From contig CBDDKB010000002.1 of the NCBI GenBank assembly GCA_965229935.1, forward strand, positions 1,550,001 through 1,614,000: DNA of 64,000 bases, written 5' to 3'. The position numbers and the translations under genes were made by a program. This DNA comes from SPJN01 sp965229935. Its GTDB lineage: Bacteria > Pseudomonadota > Alphaproteobacteria > SPJN01. This document shows, in pieces, positions 35,724-44,492 of the stretch; the first letter of the stretch is position 1, and each line of letters begins with the position of its first letter. A model generated the notes under the pieces. The model searched no databases and was not told the origin of the DNA. It saw only the letters and a program-made list of their open reading frames with translations.

Positions 35724-36659
35724 TTAGATCAAACCATGGTCATCAAGGAATTGGGCGGTCTGCTCAATCGCCTTCAATGCGCTGTCCATCTGACCAATCA
35801 TGCTGACAAAGCCATGTATCTGATCATTATGCTGGACCGCGTGAACCTTATTGCCTGCCTGCTTTAATGCGGCGGCATAGGCCAACCCCTCGTCCCGCAG
35901 GGGATCATAGGCCGCCGTCAAAACAAATGCTGCGGGCAGTCCTGAAAGCGATGCGGCGCGCAAGGGTGCCGCCAATTGATTGGCCGCATCATCGCTGGTC
36001 ACATAGCTTTCCCAGAAAAACTCCATCCCCTTTTTGGTCAGAAGATAGCCGCTTTCATTTTCGCTATAGGACGGGCGTGTGAAGTCGCGATCGGTCACCG
36101 GATAATAAAGCACTTGCGCGGCAACCTGTGCCGTGCCCTCGTCCCGCGCCATCAGGCTGACAGCAGCTGCAAGATTGCCCCCGGCACTGTCACCGCCGAC
36201 AATGATCTTGTCCGCATTGATATTCAGCATTGCTGCATTTTGTTGGCACCAAACCAGCGCGTCATAACAATCCTGCAACGGTATTGGGAAGCGATGTTCA
36301 GGCGCAAGCCGATAGTCAACAGAGATCACGCCAATGCCCAAGCGGTTGGCAAGACTTTGACACAGGGCGTCATGCCCCTCCAAATCTCCAAAGACCCAGC
36401 CGCCACCATGATAATAGATCAGCAGGCTATCGGCCTGTTCCGCTGTACCGGCGGGCTTATAATGGCGCGCCTTTATAAGCTGCCCATCGCGCGTGGGGAT
36501 CGACAGGTCTTCGCGCCCGCCTGTTTCCAGCCCCTCAACCGGGGCCCGCATTGAGGCCATCAATGCGCGTGCTTCAACAAGATCCATCGCCGCCAAATCA
36601 AGTTCGCCAAGTTCAGCCAAGGTGGCAACCAGTGTCGCTGCCTGCGGGTGCAAAGTCAT
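35724..36659 (-). CDS. Alpha/beta hydrolase, hormone-sensitive-lipase family esterase
   Basis: A 311-residue cytosolic esterase with the HSL-family HGGGW oxyanion motif in YYHGGGWVFGDLEGHDALC (about residues 84-102), the nucleophile in GGDSAGGNLAAAV (Ser about 157), the acid in AAYDPLRDEG and catalytic His in NDQIHGFVSM. It hydrolyses short-chain esters; the natural substrate is unknown. It is divergent from the lipase-like gene at 36890. Confidence 0.88.
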   Translation of the reverse strand: MTLHPQAATLVATLAELGELDLAAMDLVEARALMASMRAPVEGLETGGREDLSIPTRDGQLIKARHYKPAGTAEQADSLLIYYHGGGWVFGDLEGHDALCQSLANRLGIGVISVDYRLAPEHRFPIPLQDCYDALVWCQQNAAMLNINADKIIVGGDSAGGNLAAAVSLMARDEGTAQVAAQVLYYPVTDRDFTRPSYSENESGYLLTKKGMEFFWESYVTSDDAANQLAAPLRAASLSGLPAAFVLTAAYDPLRDEGLAYAAALKQAGNKVHAVQHNDQIHGFVSMIGQMDSALKAIEQTAQFLDDHGLI

Positions 36660-36889
36660 AAAATCAGTCCGTATTGCTTAAAATTTTGCCATCAAATGAG
36701 TCTGGAACCGCCCAAAGAGTCAAGGCTGATTTCAGGAAAATATCGGGCTTTGTGCATTGTAATTGCAAAAACCCCATCTAAACTTAGCCGACAGTGAAGG
36801 GGTATTTGATTCGGGCTGGAGAAAATATCTATCTGCGTTGGGGCAACGACGCTGAGCTTCGCACAACATTTCGCAGTTAGGAGCGACAC

Positions 36890-37798
36890 ATGGCGATCAA
36901 AACCATTATCGACACATTGCGCATGCAGGCGGACCTGGGTTGGGGTGCCTCAGAAGCAATAACAGGTGCAGTGACAGCGCGGGCATTGGCGCGCATCGTC
37001 CCCCATCATGAAGAAGGCGCAGGCCCCAAGGGTGTTATGACCCTGCCCGGCTTTACCGGACCTGAATTTTCAATGCAGCCGCTGAACAGATTTTTGAACC
37101 GCTTGGGCTATGATGCCATCGGATGGGGACAGGGACAGAACCTTGGCCCGCAGGGTGAAAACGCCTTTGCCGCACTGATGGAAATGGCGCAGGTTCTGGG
37201 TGATCGCATCAAGGCCCATTGCGACAAGACAGGCGGCAAGATCGCCCTTGTCGGGCAAAGCCTTGGCGGCGTCTATGCGCGTGAGCTAGCCTTTTTGATG
37301 CCTGATCATATTGAACGGATTATCGGTCTTGGCAGCCCAACCATGGTCAACCCTGACACGATGCATCATGTGAATTCACTTTTGACCAATCTGATGCAAC
37401 GCACATCGGGTAAGTCTGTTGAGGAAATGGCATCCGAACAATGGATGATGAACCGCCCCAGCAACATTCCCGGCGTCCCGTTCGTGTCGATCTACAGCCC
37501 GTTTGACGGTGCGGTCATGCCTGATTCAGTTGCGATCAGTGGCCCGGACATGCGGACCAAACGCAACACAGTGACCGAGAATATCGAGGTCGTCTGCTCA
37601 CACACGGGGATGGCAACCGGGCCCTTGTGCCTGCTCGCCATTGCAGACCGTATGGCCGTTGATATGGAAAACTGGACCCGCTTTGACCCGACAACATACG
37701 CGCCCCAGCGTTTGAAGCCAGTGGTGAAGGCATGGTACCCCCGCCCGATCGGCACCATGCCCGGGCCGTTGTTGGAATCACCGGCGGTCGCCGCGTGA
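36890..37798 (+). CDS. Lipase-like alpha/beta hydrolase
   Basis: A 302-residue protein with a nucleophile elbow VGQSLGGVYARELAF (Ser about residue 123) and the strand-turn GVMTLPGFTGPEFSM near residue 45. The order of segments and IGLGSPTMV after the elbow resemble triacylglycerol-lipase/PGAP1-like proteins. No signal peptide is apparent. TAGGAG precedes the ATG at 36890. It is followed in the same direction by a beta-lactamase-like gene and a lytic transglycosylase, possibly one transcription unit. Confidence 0.8.
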   Translation: MAIKTIIDTLRMQADLGWGASEAITGAVTARALARIVPHHEEGAGPKGVMTLPGFTGPEFSMQPLNRFLNRLGYDAIGWGQGQNLGPQGENAFAALMEMAQVLGDRIKAHCDKTGGKIALVGQSLGGVYARELAFLMPDHIERIIGLGSPTMVNPDTMHHVNSLLTNLMQRTSGKSVEEMASEQWMMNRPSNIPGVPFVSIYSPFDGAVMPDSVAISGPDMRTKRNTVTENIEVVCSHTGMATGPLCLLAIADRMAVDMENWTRFDPTTYAPQRLKPVVKAWYPRPIGTMPGPLLESPAVAA

Positions 37799-37838
37799 CC
37801 ATCTAACCGACAAGCTGACAAAAGCGGAGACGTTATTG

Positions 37839-39050
37839 ATGCTGGAAGGCAGTCTGCATCCTGATTTCGGCCTTGTTGCCCATCGCCTGCGCAAGATCAT
37901 GCCCAAAAGCGGGTTTGGCGGCGCCGCCGTTGCGGTTTATCACCGTGGCGAAAAGGTGGTGGACATTTGGGGCGGGACCAAAGACCCGGACCGCAATCCG
38001 TGGCAGGCAGATACCGTCTCCCTCAGCTTTTCAACGACGAAAGGCATGGCCTCTACCCTTCTTCATATTTTGATTGATGAAGGCCGTGCCGATTATGACG
38101 ACCCGGTTGCCAAACACTGGCCCGAATTCGGCAAGAACGGCAAAGACCAGATCACCATTCGCCAAGTCATGTGTCATGAAGCAGGCATGTATCATCTGCA
38201 TGACATGCTGGACGATGCCCATGAAATGCTGGACTGGGCCACGATGGTTGAGCGTCTGGAAGATGCCGCCCCCTGCCATCATCCGGGCACAGCGCATGGC
38301 TATCACGCACTGACTTATGGATGGCTGGTAGGTGAGCTGGCGCAACGTCTGGCAAGTGACACGTTCCCAAACCTGTTGCAGGACCGGATCGCCGGGCCGC
38401 TTGAGCTTGATGGTCTATATTGCGGATTGCCCGACAGTGAAAAATCACGCCGGGCAACCTTGAACACCCCCTCCCCCAAAACCGAAACACCGAAAGACAA
38501 GCTGCCCACTAATCGTGAACCGATGCAGTTCCGCGTCTTGCGAGCCATGTTGCGCGGCGCAAGCCTTGGCAAGCTTGACCCGGCTGAGGGGCGGCGTGCC
38601 CTGTCATCAAAAGGGATGAGCAAGTTTGACTTCAACGCTGACGCCACGATCAGCGCTGTGATCCCGGCGGCCAATGGATGCTTTACTGCCCGCTCTCTCG
38701 CCCGCGTCTATGCGGCGCTGGCCAATGGGGGTGAGCTTGATGGCGTACGCATCATCAGCGCCGAAGGGATTGCCAAAGCAACCCAAATTCAGAACACAAC
38801 CGCTGACAGGGTGTTGATGATCCCCCAGCGTTGGCGCTTGGGATATCATCGTGTTTATGACTGGTTTGGCCCCAAATGTCCCAACGCGTTCGGCCATTAT
38901 GGCTATGGCGGATCGGGCGCATGGGCAGACCCGGACCGGAACCTATCATTTGCCCTGACGCTTAATCACGGCATCGGCACCCCAACGGGCGATACGCGCA
39001 CGACAATGCTGACACGGGCCGCGCTGAAGTCAGCAGATATGAGGCGCTGA
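37839..39050 (+). CDS. Serine beta-lactamase-like hydrolase (class C/EstB fold)
   Basis: A 403-residue protein with the S-x-x-K motif in SFSTTKGMAS (Ser about residue 68), a Tyr-containing second motif in HALTYGWLVGEL, and the C-terminal GHYGYGGSGAWADPD segment, which fills the KTG/HxG position. Such proteins are esterases, beta-lactamase-like or D-amino-acid hydrolases; no export signal is evident, so antibiotic resistance is unlikely. ATG 37839 is chosen over TTG 37836. It is 2 bp upstream of the lytic transglycosylase gene. Confidence 0.85.
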   Translation: MLEGSLHPDFGLVAHRLRKIMPKSGFGGAAVAVYHRGEKVVDIWGGTKDPDRNPWQADTVSLSFSTTKGMASTLLHILIDEGRADYDDPVAKHWPEFGKNGKDQITIRQVMCHEAGMYHLHDMLDDAHEMLDWATMVERLEDAAPCHHPGTAHGYHALTYGWLVGELAQRLASDTFPNLLQDRIAGPLELDGLYCGLPDSEKSRRATLNTPSPKTETPKDKLPTNREPMQFRVLRAMLRGASLGKLDPAEGRRALSSKGMSKFDFNADATISAVIPAANGCFTARSLARVYAALANGGELDGVRIISAEGIAKATQIQNTTADRVLMIPQRWRLGYHRVYDWFGPKCPNAFGHYGYGGSGAWADPDRNLSFALTLNHGIGTPTGDTRTTMLTRAALKSADMRR

Positions 39051-39052
39051 TC

Positions 39053-39664
39053 ATGCGCCGGTCTTTCAGAATAGTGACGGTCTGCCTGATGCTTGCCGGA
39101 CTGGCTGCGTGCGAGACGCCGCCACCCCAAAATCAGGATAATGCCTGCGAGATTTTCCGGCATGAACCTAGCTGGTTCCACGCTATGGAACGGGCCGAAG
39201 CCCGCTGGGGCGCGCCTATTCACGTACAGCTTGCCATCATGCGGCAAGAATCAGCCTTCAAGGCACGGGCCAAGCCGCCGCGCGATTACATTTTATGGGT
39301 CATCCCATGGGGCCGCAAATCATCTGCCTATGGCTATGCGCAGGCACAGGACCCGACCTGGGACTGGTATCGTGACAAAAGCGGAAACTGGAACGCCGAC
39401 CGGGATGATTTCGACGACGCCGCTGATTTCGTCTCATGGTATGTGGCGCAAACCACGCGCATGACCGGCCTGTCCAAATGGGACGCCTATGGCCAATATC
39501 TTGCCTATCATGAAGGTCAAACAGGCTATAAACGCGGCACCTATAAATCTAAGGCTTGGCTGATTGGCGTCGCACGTAAAGTAGACCGCAATGCCAAGGT
39601 TTACAGCGCCCAAATCGCCAAATGTCGTGACGAGTTTGATGGCCCTTGGTGGTGGCCCTTCTAA
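39053..39664 (+). CDS. Lipoprotein with lytic-transglycosylase-like (SLT) domain
   Basis: A 203-residue protein with a lipoprotein signal (LMLAGLAACETP). The catalytic-type segment HVQLAIMRQESAFKARAKPP contains the Glu of the SLT fold, and SSAYGYAQAQDPTWDWY and YLAYHEGQTGYKRG follow as in family members. It would cleave the peptidoglycan glycan strand at the outer membrane. The start lies 2 bp after the beta-lactamase-like stop, suggesting co-translation. Confidence 0.82.
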   Translation: MRRSFRIVTVCLMLAGLAACETPPPQNQDNACEIFRHEPSWFHAMERAEARWGAPIHVQLAIMRQESAFKARAKPPRDYILWVIPWGRKSSAYGYAQAQDPTWDWYRDKSGNWNADRDDFDDAADFVSWYVAQTTRMTGLSKWDAYGQYLAYHEGQTGYKRGTYKSKAWLIGVARKVDRNAKVYSAQIAKCRDEFDGPWWWPF

Positions 39665-39711
39665 ATTAACCATTTGCGAACCAATATGGTGCGAATTTTA
39701 ACATGCTTTGC

Positions 39712-39731
39712 TGACAATATTGTCATATAAT
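39712..39731 (+). promoter_or_regulatory. TetR autoregulatory operator over a -10 element
   Basis: TGACAATATTGTCA (39712-39725) is a perfect 14-bp palindrome abutting TATAAT (39726-39731), about 70 bases before the TetR start codon. The position between -35 and -10 regions fits autorepression. Confidence 0.6.
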
Positions 39732-39802
39732 TCTGGACGCAAGGGCGCTGCATTTATATAGTGCGCTTCACCTATCTGCGAACAAGCCGTCTAGAGCAAA
39801 CA

Positions 39803-40441
39803 ATGTCAAAACTCGTTCAACTAAAACAAACAGACCTGTTGGCGCGCGAGCCGAAACAAGCGCGCGGCAAGGTAAAGGTTGAAAAAATCCTCTCTGCCGC
39901 TGAAGAACTGATCCTTGCCCATGGCGCTGACGGATTTTCCTCGCCCATGGTTGCGGAAGCTGCAGGCATTCCTGTTGCCAGCGTCTATCAGTTCTTTCCC
40001 ACCCGCTATGCCATTTTGCGTACATTGGCCGAACGCCATTATGAGGCGATGAGCAAATCGCTGCTTTCCCATTTCAGCGAACGGAAAGTTGAAAGCTGGT
40101 CAGAGGCGATCTGCGAAAGCATTGATGTTTCTGCCGCCTTTTCAAACACCAATCCGATCAGCATGGCGCTTTTCCTGAACGGCCCTGTGCGGGCAGAGGC
40201 GATTGATGTTGTCAGCGCCAGCGCCGTGGAACTCGCCAACCGAATCGGCAAGGCCATTATTGATGATGGCTATGCCCCTGACCCCTCTATCCCGATGGGG
40301 ATGGAACCGATCAGCCTGTTGATGGATCTGGTGCAAACCGTATTCGCAGCCAGCTATCGGGTTGAAGGCAAGATTTCTGATTATGCCCGCGAAGAAGCAA
40401 AGCGCGTGGCCACGGACTATCTTGGCCATCATATGAAATAA
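39803..40441 (+). CDS. TetR-family regulator
   Basis: A 212-residue protein. A basic N-terminal stretch (REPKQARGKVKVEKILSAAEELI) leads into the helix-turn-helix FSSPMVAEAAGIPVASVYQFF, then a helical C-terminal domain whose ligand cannot be guessed. ATG 39803 is chosen since the frame from GTG 39761 lacks a ribosome site. The palindrome at 39712-39725 suggests autoregulation; the regulated gene is not obvious because a tRNA gene follows. Confidence 0.85.
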   Translation: MSKLVQLKQTDLLAREPKQARGKVKVEKILSAAEELILAHGADGFSSPMVAEAAGIPVASVYQFFPTRYAILRTLAERHYEAMSKSLLSHFSERKVESWSEAICESIDVSAAFSNTNPISMALFLNGPVRAEAIDVVSASAVELANRIGKAIIDDGYAPDPSIPMGMEPISLLMDLVQTVFAASYRVEGKISDYAREEAKRVATDYLGHHMK

Positions 40442-40498
40442 CCAAACTGCTGGGACCGCAGGTCGCACAATTTTACGCAAATCGGGCTATTCAATTGG

Positions 40499-40527
40499 TT
40501 GCATGCCGCTGCCCGCATCGCTATTGT
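40499..40527 (+). promoter_or_regulatory. tRNA-Gln promoter
   Basis: TTGCAT (40499-40504), 17 bases, TATTGT (40522-40527), 39 bases before the tRNA gene. Confidence 0.65.
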
Positions 40528-40566
40528 GCGCCACCACTGCCCCGGTCGGGGCATGATTCCTAAAGT

Positions 40567-40641
40567 TGGGGCGTAGCCAAGCGGTAAGGCAATCGGTTTT
40601 GATCCGATGATGCGCAGGTTCGAATCCTGCCGCCCCAGCCA
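40567..40641 (+). tRNA. tRNA-Gln (anticodon TTG)
   Basis: 75 nt including an encoded CCA (40639-40641). The acceptor stem TGGGGCG pairs with CGCCCCA, the discriminator is G, the anticodon stem ATCGG/CCGAT encloses TTTTGAT with anticodon TTG, and the T arm is GCAGG-TTCGAAT-CCTGC. Confidence 0.97.
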
Positions 40642-40713
40642 TCTTCTCTACATCATCTATGTGCACTATATGCGGGCTGTATGGGCTTTGTAGCGCTGCT
40701 TATATTGGCCCCC

Positions 40714-41940
40714 TCAGGCCATGATTTTGGTTGCTATTGTAAACAGCAGCACAATCGCGCTGATAAAAAATCCCAATAGCGGCAACCATGCGGGAAAGTT
40801 TGGCACATGGGACAAGCGAGGGGCGTTCCCTTTCCGCTTAAGCTGCCACAGTGCAAGGTTGACCACTGTAAATACCGTTAGAACAATGCTGCTTGTCATC
40901 TCTGCCAATGTGGCAATGGGTAAAAAGCAGGCGAGGCCCCAGCCGACCACCACAACCAGAAATGTTGCCTTGATCGGTGTGCGCCGCGTTGGGTGCACAT
41001 CGGCCAGCCATTGCGGCGCTTGGCCCTTGCGCGCCATCCCATAGCCGACCCGCGCAGCCATGATGATTTGCACCAGCGCGCCATTCAGACCCGCCAGTAT
41101 ACTAACCAGCCACAATCCTGATGTAGACATCCACCCGTGCCCGCTGGCCAATGCAGCAACCGGGGCGGCGCTTGCTGCCAATGTTTGCGGCGGCACGCTT
41201 AACACCGCAATTAGAGCCACAGCCATATATAATAACGCGGTCAGCCCAATACATATGAATATGGCAAGCGGCATGTTGCGATGCGGGGCCTTTACCTCCT
41301 CCGCCAGATTGACCATATCCTCGAACCCGATAAAGGCATAAAAGGCCAGAAACGCCCCTGCGAATACCCCGCCCCACTGGCTCGGCCACAGCTCCATATG
41401 ACGCTCAGGCAGGGTTCCCAATGCATCCACATTGATCGCAAACACATAGATCAGTGCCCCCACCTCGATCACGGTCACAATGCTGACCACAAGGACGGAA
41501 CCGCCGATTCCCCATGCCGCGATCAGGAACATCGCCAGATAAAGCAGGCTGATCAGCACTATGGGGTTCAGCATGGCCGATGATGGCAACAGGGGGGCAA
41601 TAAACTTGGCCGATGCGGCACTTAGTGTGGCCGTTGACACAATGCCCGTCGCCATAACCAACAAACCGGTTAAACGCGTCAGGGTGAAATTGCCAAACCC
41701 CGCCTCGACATATTGCGCTTCGCCGGCACTAACAGGGTATCGAGCCGATAATTCTGCGAAAGAAAAGGCACTGACCATCGCTAACAATCCGGTCAAGCCA
41801 AAGGCGATCGGCGTTGCCATGCCGGATAGACCGACAACCTCGCCCAGCAGGGCATAAAAACCGCCACCGACTATCGTGCCGACACCATAAAACACCAAAA
41901 ATGGCAGCGAAATCGAACGTTTTAGAGTGGTCGATGCCAT
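40714..41940 (-). CDS. APC-family amino acid/polyamine permease
   Basis: A 408-residue inner-membrane protein with about 12 hydrophobic helices. The first helix SLPFLVFYGVGTIVGGGFYALLGEV carries the GxGxxxGG-type substrate loop of the APC superfamily, and the helix-6 region AFLAFYAFIGFEDMVNLAEEVKAP is its second hallmark. Substrate unknown. ATG 41940 gives the standard start right before helix 1; in-frame starts at 41991, 42006 and a TTG at 42063 would add an N-terminal tail. It is divergent from the SOS operon. Confidence 0.85.
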   Translation of the reverse strand: MASTTLKRSISLPFLVFYGVGTIVGGGFYALLGEVVGLSGMATPIAFGLTGLLAMVSAFSFAELSARYPVSAGEAQYVEAGFGNFTLTRLTGLLVMATGIVSTATLSAASAKFIAPLLPSSAMLNPIVLISLLYLAMFLIAAWGIGGSVLVVSIVTVIEVGALIYVFAINVDALGTLPERHMELWPSQWGGVFAGAFLAFYAFIGFEDMVNLAEEVKAPHRNMPLAIFICIGLTALLYMAVALIAVLSVPPQTLAASAAPVAALASGHGWMSTSGLWLVSILAGLNGALVQIIMAARVGYGMARKGQAPQWLADVHPTRRTPIKATFLVVVVGWGLACFLPIATLAEMTSSIVLTVFTVVNLALWQLKRKGNAPRLSHVPNFPAWLPLLGFFISAIVLLFTIATKIMA

Positions 41941-42152
41941 GCGCCCTGCATTCTCCTTCTGATATCGGACTGGATTTGGTGCTGTTGTCATATCTTTTGC
42001 ACTCATGTCGATGTCGATATCGGGTCTGATGCACCATAACTTGCCCCACCAGCCCCCCGACAACGATGAGCTACATCAATAAGCCGCAAAATTAGCGCCA
42101 AAACAGGCCTATCCTCAGCGCCACGCGCGCGACAGGCATCTGCGCAATCCCA

Positions 42153-42181
42153 TTGACTCAAAACAAGAACAAATATAGAAC
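42153..42181 (+). promoter_or_regulatory. LexA box and promoter of imuA-imuB-dnaE2
   Basis: TTGACT (42153-42158) is a -35 candidate. GAAC (42167-42170), 7 bases, GAAC (42178-42181) is a perfect match to the alphaproteobacterial LexA consensus and lies across the -10 region, 29 bases before imuA. Confidence 0.85.
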
Positions 42182-42209
42182 ATTTAGAGTTATAGAGGCG
42201 GACAGAAAG

Positions 42210-42941
42210 ATGCAAACACAGTTTCAAAACATCATCCCCCTTGCCCCCATTAGCGAGGTGGCGTCCTGTCCCCTGACCTTATTGGGACAGACCAGCCTGC
42301 ATGAAATTGTGCCGACCGGGTGGAAAGATATCGGGGCCATGCTGGGCTTTGTAACCGGGGCTGTCGGGCAGGCAGGTAAAGCAAGTCAGCCAAACAAAAC
42401 CGGCGGGGCCGCTGGGCCGTGTTTGTGGATACGGTCCCCCAAAACGGAACGGGATTTAGGGCAGCTTTTTGGCCCCGGCCTGCATGATTTCGGGATTGAT
42501 CCTAATCAGGTGATGATCGCAAACGCCCGCCACGACAAGGATATTTTGGGCATTATGGAAGAAGGGTTAAGCACCCCCGCCCTTTCAACCGTCATTGCCA
42601 CCCTGCCCGCCAACAGCGCCTGTTATGACTTAACAGCCTCCCGCCGTTTGGCATTGCGGGCGCGGGAACATGGGGTGCGTGCCCTGTTATGCAGGGTCGG
42701 TCCGGGGCTGGCCCCATCGGCAACCCATTATCGTTGGCAGATCAGGGCGCGGCCTCAACGCCCTAGCGGCAAGCAGGCGGCCCCCACCTTCACCCCCACT
42801 TGGCAAGTTGGCCTTGTCAAAAGCAAGCAATCCGCGCCGGGGCGCTGGGTTATGAGTTGGAACCATGAAACGCATTCTCTTTGTGTGGATGCCCTATCTG
42901 CCGACGGATCGGCTGATCAGGCAGTCGAAAGGCACGCTTGA
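42210..42941 (+). CDS. imuA: ImuA, RecA/SulA-like mutasome protein
   Basis: A 243-residue protein in the standard position before imuB and dnaE2. ALSTVIATLPANSACYDLTASRRLALRARE and the adjoining ALLCR segment match the RecA-like fold of ImuA proteins; a P-loop is not seen. ImuA is needed with ImuB and DnaE2 for damage-induced mutagenesis. ATG 42210 is chosen because the longer frame begins inside the promoter. Its last 77 bases overlap imuB in another frame, an unusually long overlap that implies tight coupling. Confidence 0.85.
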   Translation: MQTQFQNIIPLAPISEVASCPLTLLGQTSLHEIVPTGWKDIGAMLGFVTGAVGQAGKASQPNKTGGAAGPCLWIRSPKTERDLGQLFGPGLHDFGIDPNQVMIANARHDKDILGIMEEGLSTPALSTVIATLPANSACYDLTASRRLALRAREHGVRALLCRVGPGLAPSATHYRWQIRARPQRPSGKQAAPTFTPTWQVGLVKSKQSAPGRWVMSWNHETHSLCVDALSADGSADQAVERHA

Positions 42942-44481
42942 CGCGGATGCGCCCCTTGCCCTTATCAGCCAGCAAGGGAACATCCGGCAGCTCAGCGCGC
43001 TTAATCACGCCGCCCGCAAGGGAGGGCTATCCCCCGGCATGCCTGTTGCCGATGCGCAAGGGGTTTGCCCCGGCCTGCAACTTGACCATCACGACAGTGA
43101 CGCAGATGCCCGCCTGTTAAGGCGATTGGGCCTGTGGGCCATTGGCTATAGCCCGCTGGTCATGCTGTGCCCACCCCATGGGCTTGCCCTCAACATCACC
43201 GGATGTGCCCATCTGTTCGGCGGCGAACAAATGATGATGCGCAGCATTTATGACGCCCTAAAAAAACAGGGTATCACCACAACCATCGCCATTGCAGACA
43301 CACGCGGCGCAGCAAGGGCGCTGGCCTGTTTCGGGAACAAGCCATGCAATCATATCGCGCCGGGCGATAAAGCAACCTGTGACGCGCTTTACCCCCTGCC
43401 CTTACAGGCGCTTTTTCTTGATCAAATGGTCATTGATAAAATCAGATCGCTGGGCCTGAAGACAATCGGCGACCTGCGCCGCGCCACACGCGGCGGGCTG
43501 ACCCGGCGATTTGGCAAACAGGTAATGGATGCCCATGATCAGGCCCTTGGCTATACTGCCGAACCGTTTGATCTGCTATTGCCCCCGGCGCAATTCCGGC
43601 AATCGAAAAATTGCCCCAACCCCCTATTCACCCTTGATGATCTGTTACAGGCCGCGGCCCATCTGACCCCGCCCTTGGCGCATAATGTTGAACAGGCAGG
43701 ACAAGGCATCACCCATCTGCGCCTGTCCCTGTTCCGGGTTGACGGTCATGTCTTTCGGTTCAGTGTGCGTATGGGCACCGCGTCCCACGACCCGGCGCAT
43801 CTGACGCGTCTATTATCTGATCGGTTAAAACAGTGCGAGGGGCAGGTCGATGTAGGCTTTGGCTTTGACCGCGCCGTACTTGAAGCGGTCGAGACCGCGC
43901 CCTTTCGCCATGATCAAACAGGCCTTGATCATAACCGGGCCGCACAGGCCATGACGATAGATGACCCCCGTCTTAGCGCCCTTGCTGATCGATTAAATGC
44001 CCGCTTTGGCGATGGCACTATGCAGCAATTCTATCCCCGTGCCAGCCATTGGCCCGAACGATCCTGCAAGATTGCCTCATACGACACGGCGCTAACGGAT
44101 TGGGCCGGGCATGATAAGGCACGGCCCCTCACCCTTCTGTCCCCGCCCCAAGCGATTGAGGCGATTGCCGAACTGCCTGATGGCCCGCCCGTACAATTCA
44201 GATGGCGCAAACAGGTTTTTGTAATCACTCACGCCAGCGGGCCTGAACGGATCGCCCCTGAATGGTGGCTATTACCCGATGCGGTCCGCAAGGCAGGACC
44301 AGACATTATCAAACGGTTCAGGTCACGTGACTATTACCGATTGGAAGATCAGGACGGGCATCGGTTTTGGGTCTTCAGGCGCGGGCTTTACGGCCCCGAC
44401 CTAGCGGCTGACATGCCGAGCGACACGCCACGCGATAATGCGGACAAACCCCATTGGTTTGTCCACGGCCTGTTTGCGTAA
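42865..44481 (+). CDS. imuB: ImuB, inactive Y-family polymerase-like mutasome hub
   Basis: A 538-residue DinB/UmuC relative. The N-terminal segment ILFVWMPYLPTDRLIRQ has no Asp where active Y-family polymerases have the first metal ligand, and LALNITGCAHLFGGE replaces the acidic SIDE-like motif, so it is not expected to polymerise DNA. ImuB bridges DnaE2 to the sliding clamp; a clamp-binding peptide is likely but I could not pin it down. It is followed by dnaE2 11 bp later. Confidence 0.9.
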   Translation: MKRILFVWMPYLPTDRLIRQSKGTLDADAPLALISQQGNIRQLSALNHAARKGGLSPGMPVADAQGVCPGLQLDHHDSDADARLLRRLGLWAIGYSPLVMLCPPHGLALNITGCAHLFGGEQMMMRSIYDALKKQGITTTIAIADTRGAARALACFGNKPCNHIAPGDKATCDALYPLPLQALFLDQMVIDKIRSLGLKTIGDLRRATRGGLTRRFGKQVMDAHDQALGYTAEPFDLLLPPAQFRQSKNCPNPLFTLDDLLQAAAHLTPPLAHNVEQAGQGITHLRLSLFRVDGHVFRFSVRMGTASHDPAHLTRLLSDRLKQCEGQVDVGFGFDRAVLEAVETAPFRHDQTGLDHNRAAQAMTIDDPRLSALADRLNARFGDGTMQQFYPRASHWPERSCKIASYDTALTDWAGHDKARPLTLLSPPQAIEAIAELPDGPPVQFRWRKQVFVITHASGPERIAPEWWLLPDAVRKAGPDIIKRFRSRDYYRLEDQDGHRFWVFRRGLYGPDLAADMPSDTPRDNADKPHWFVHGLFA

Positions 44482-44492
44482 GGGTCGATTAG

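Noticed and set aside
36692..36889. 65-codon minus-strand frame upstream of the lipase-like gene
   Set aside because: It overlaps the promoter and ribosome site of the plus-strand gene and has no family features.
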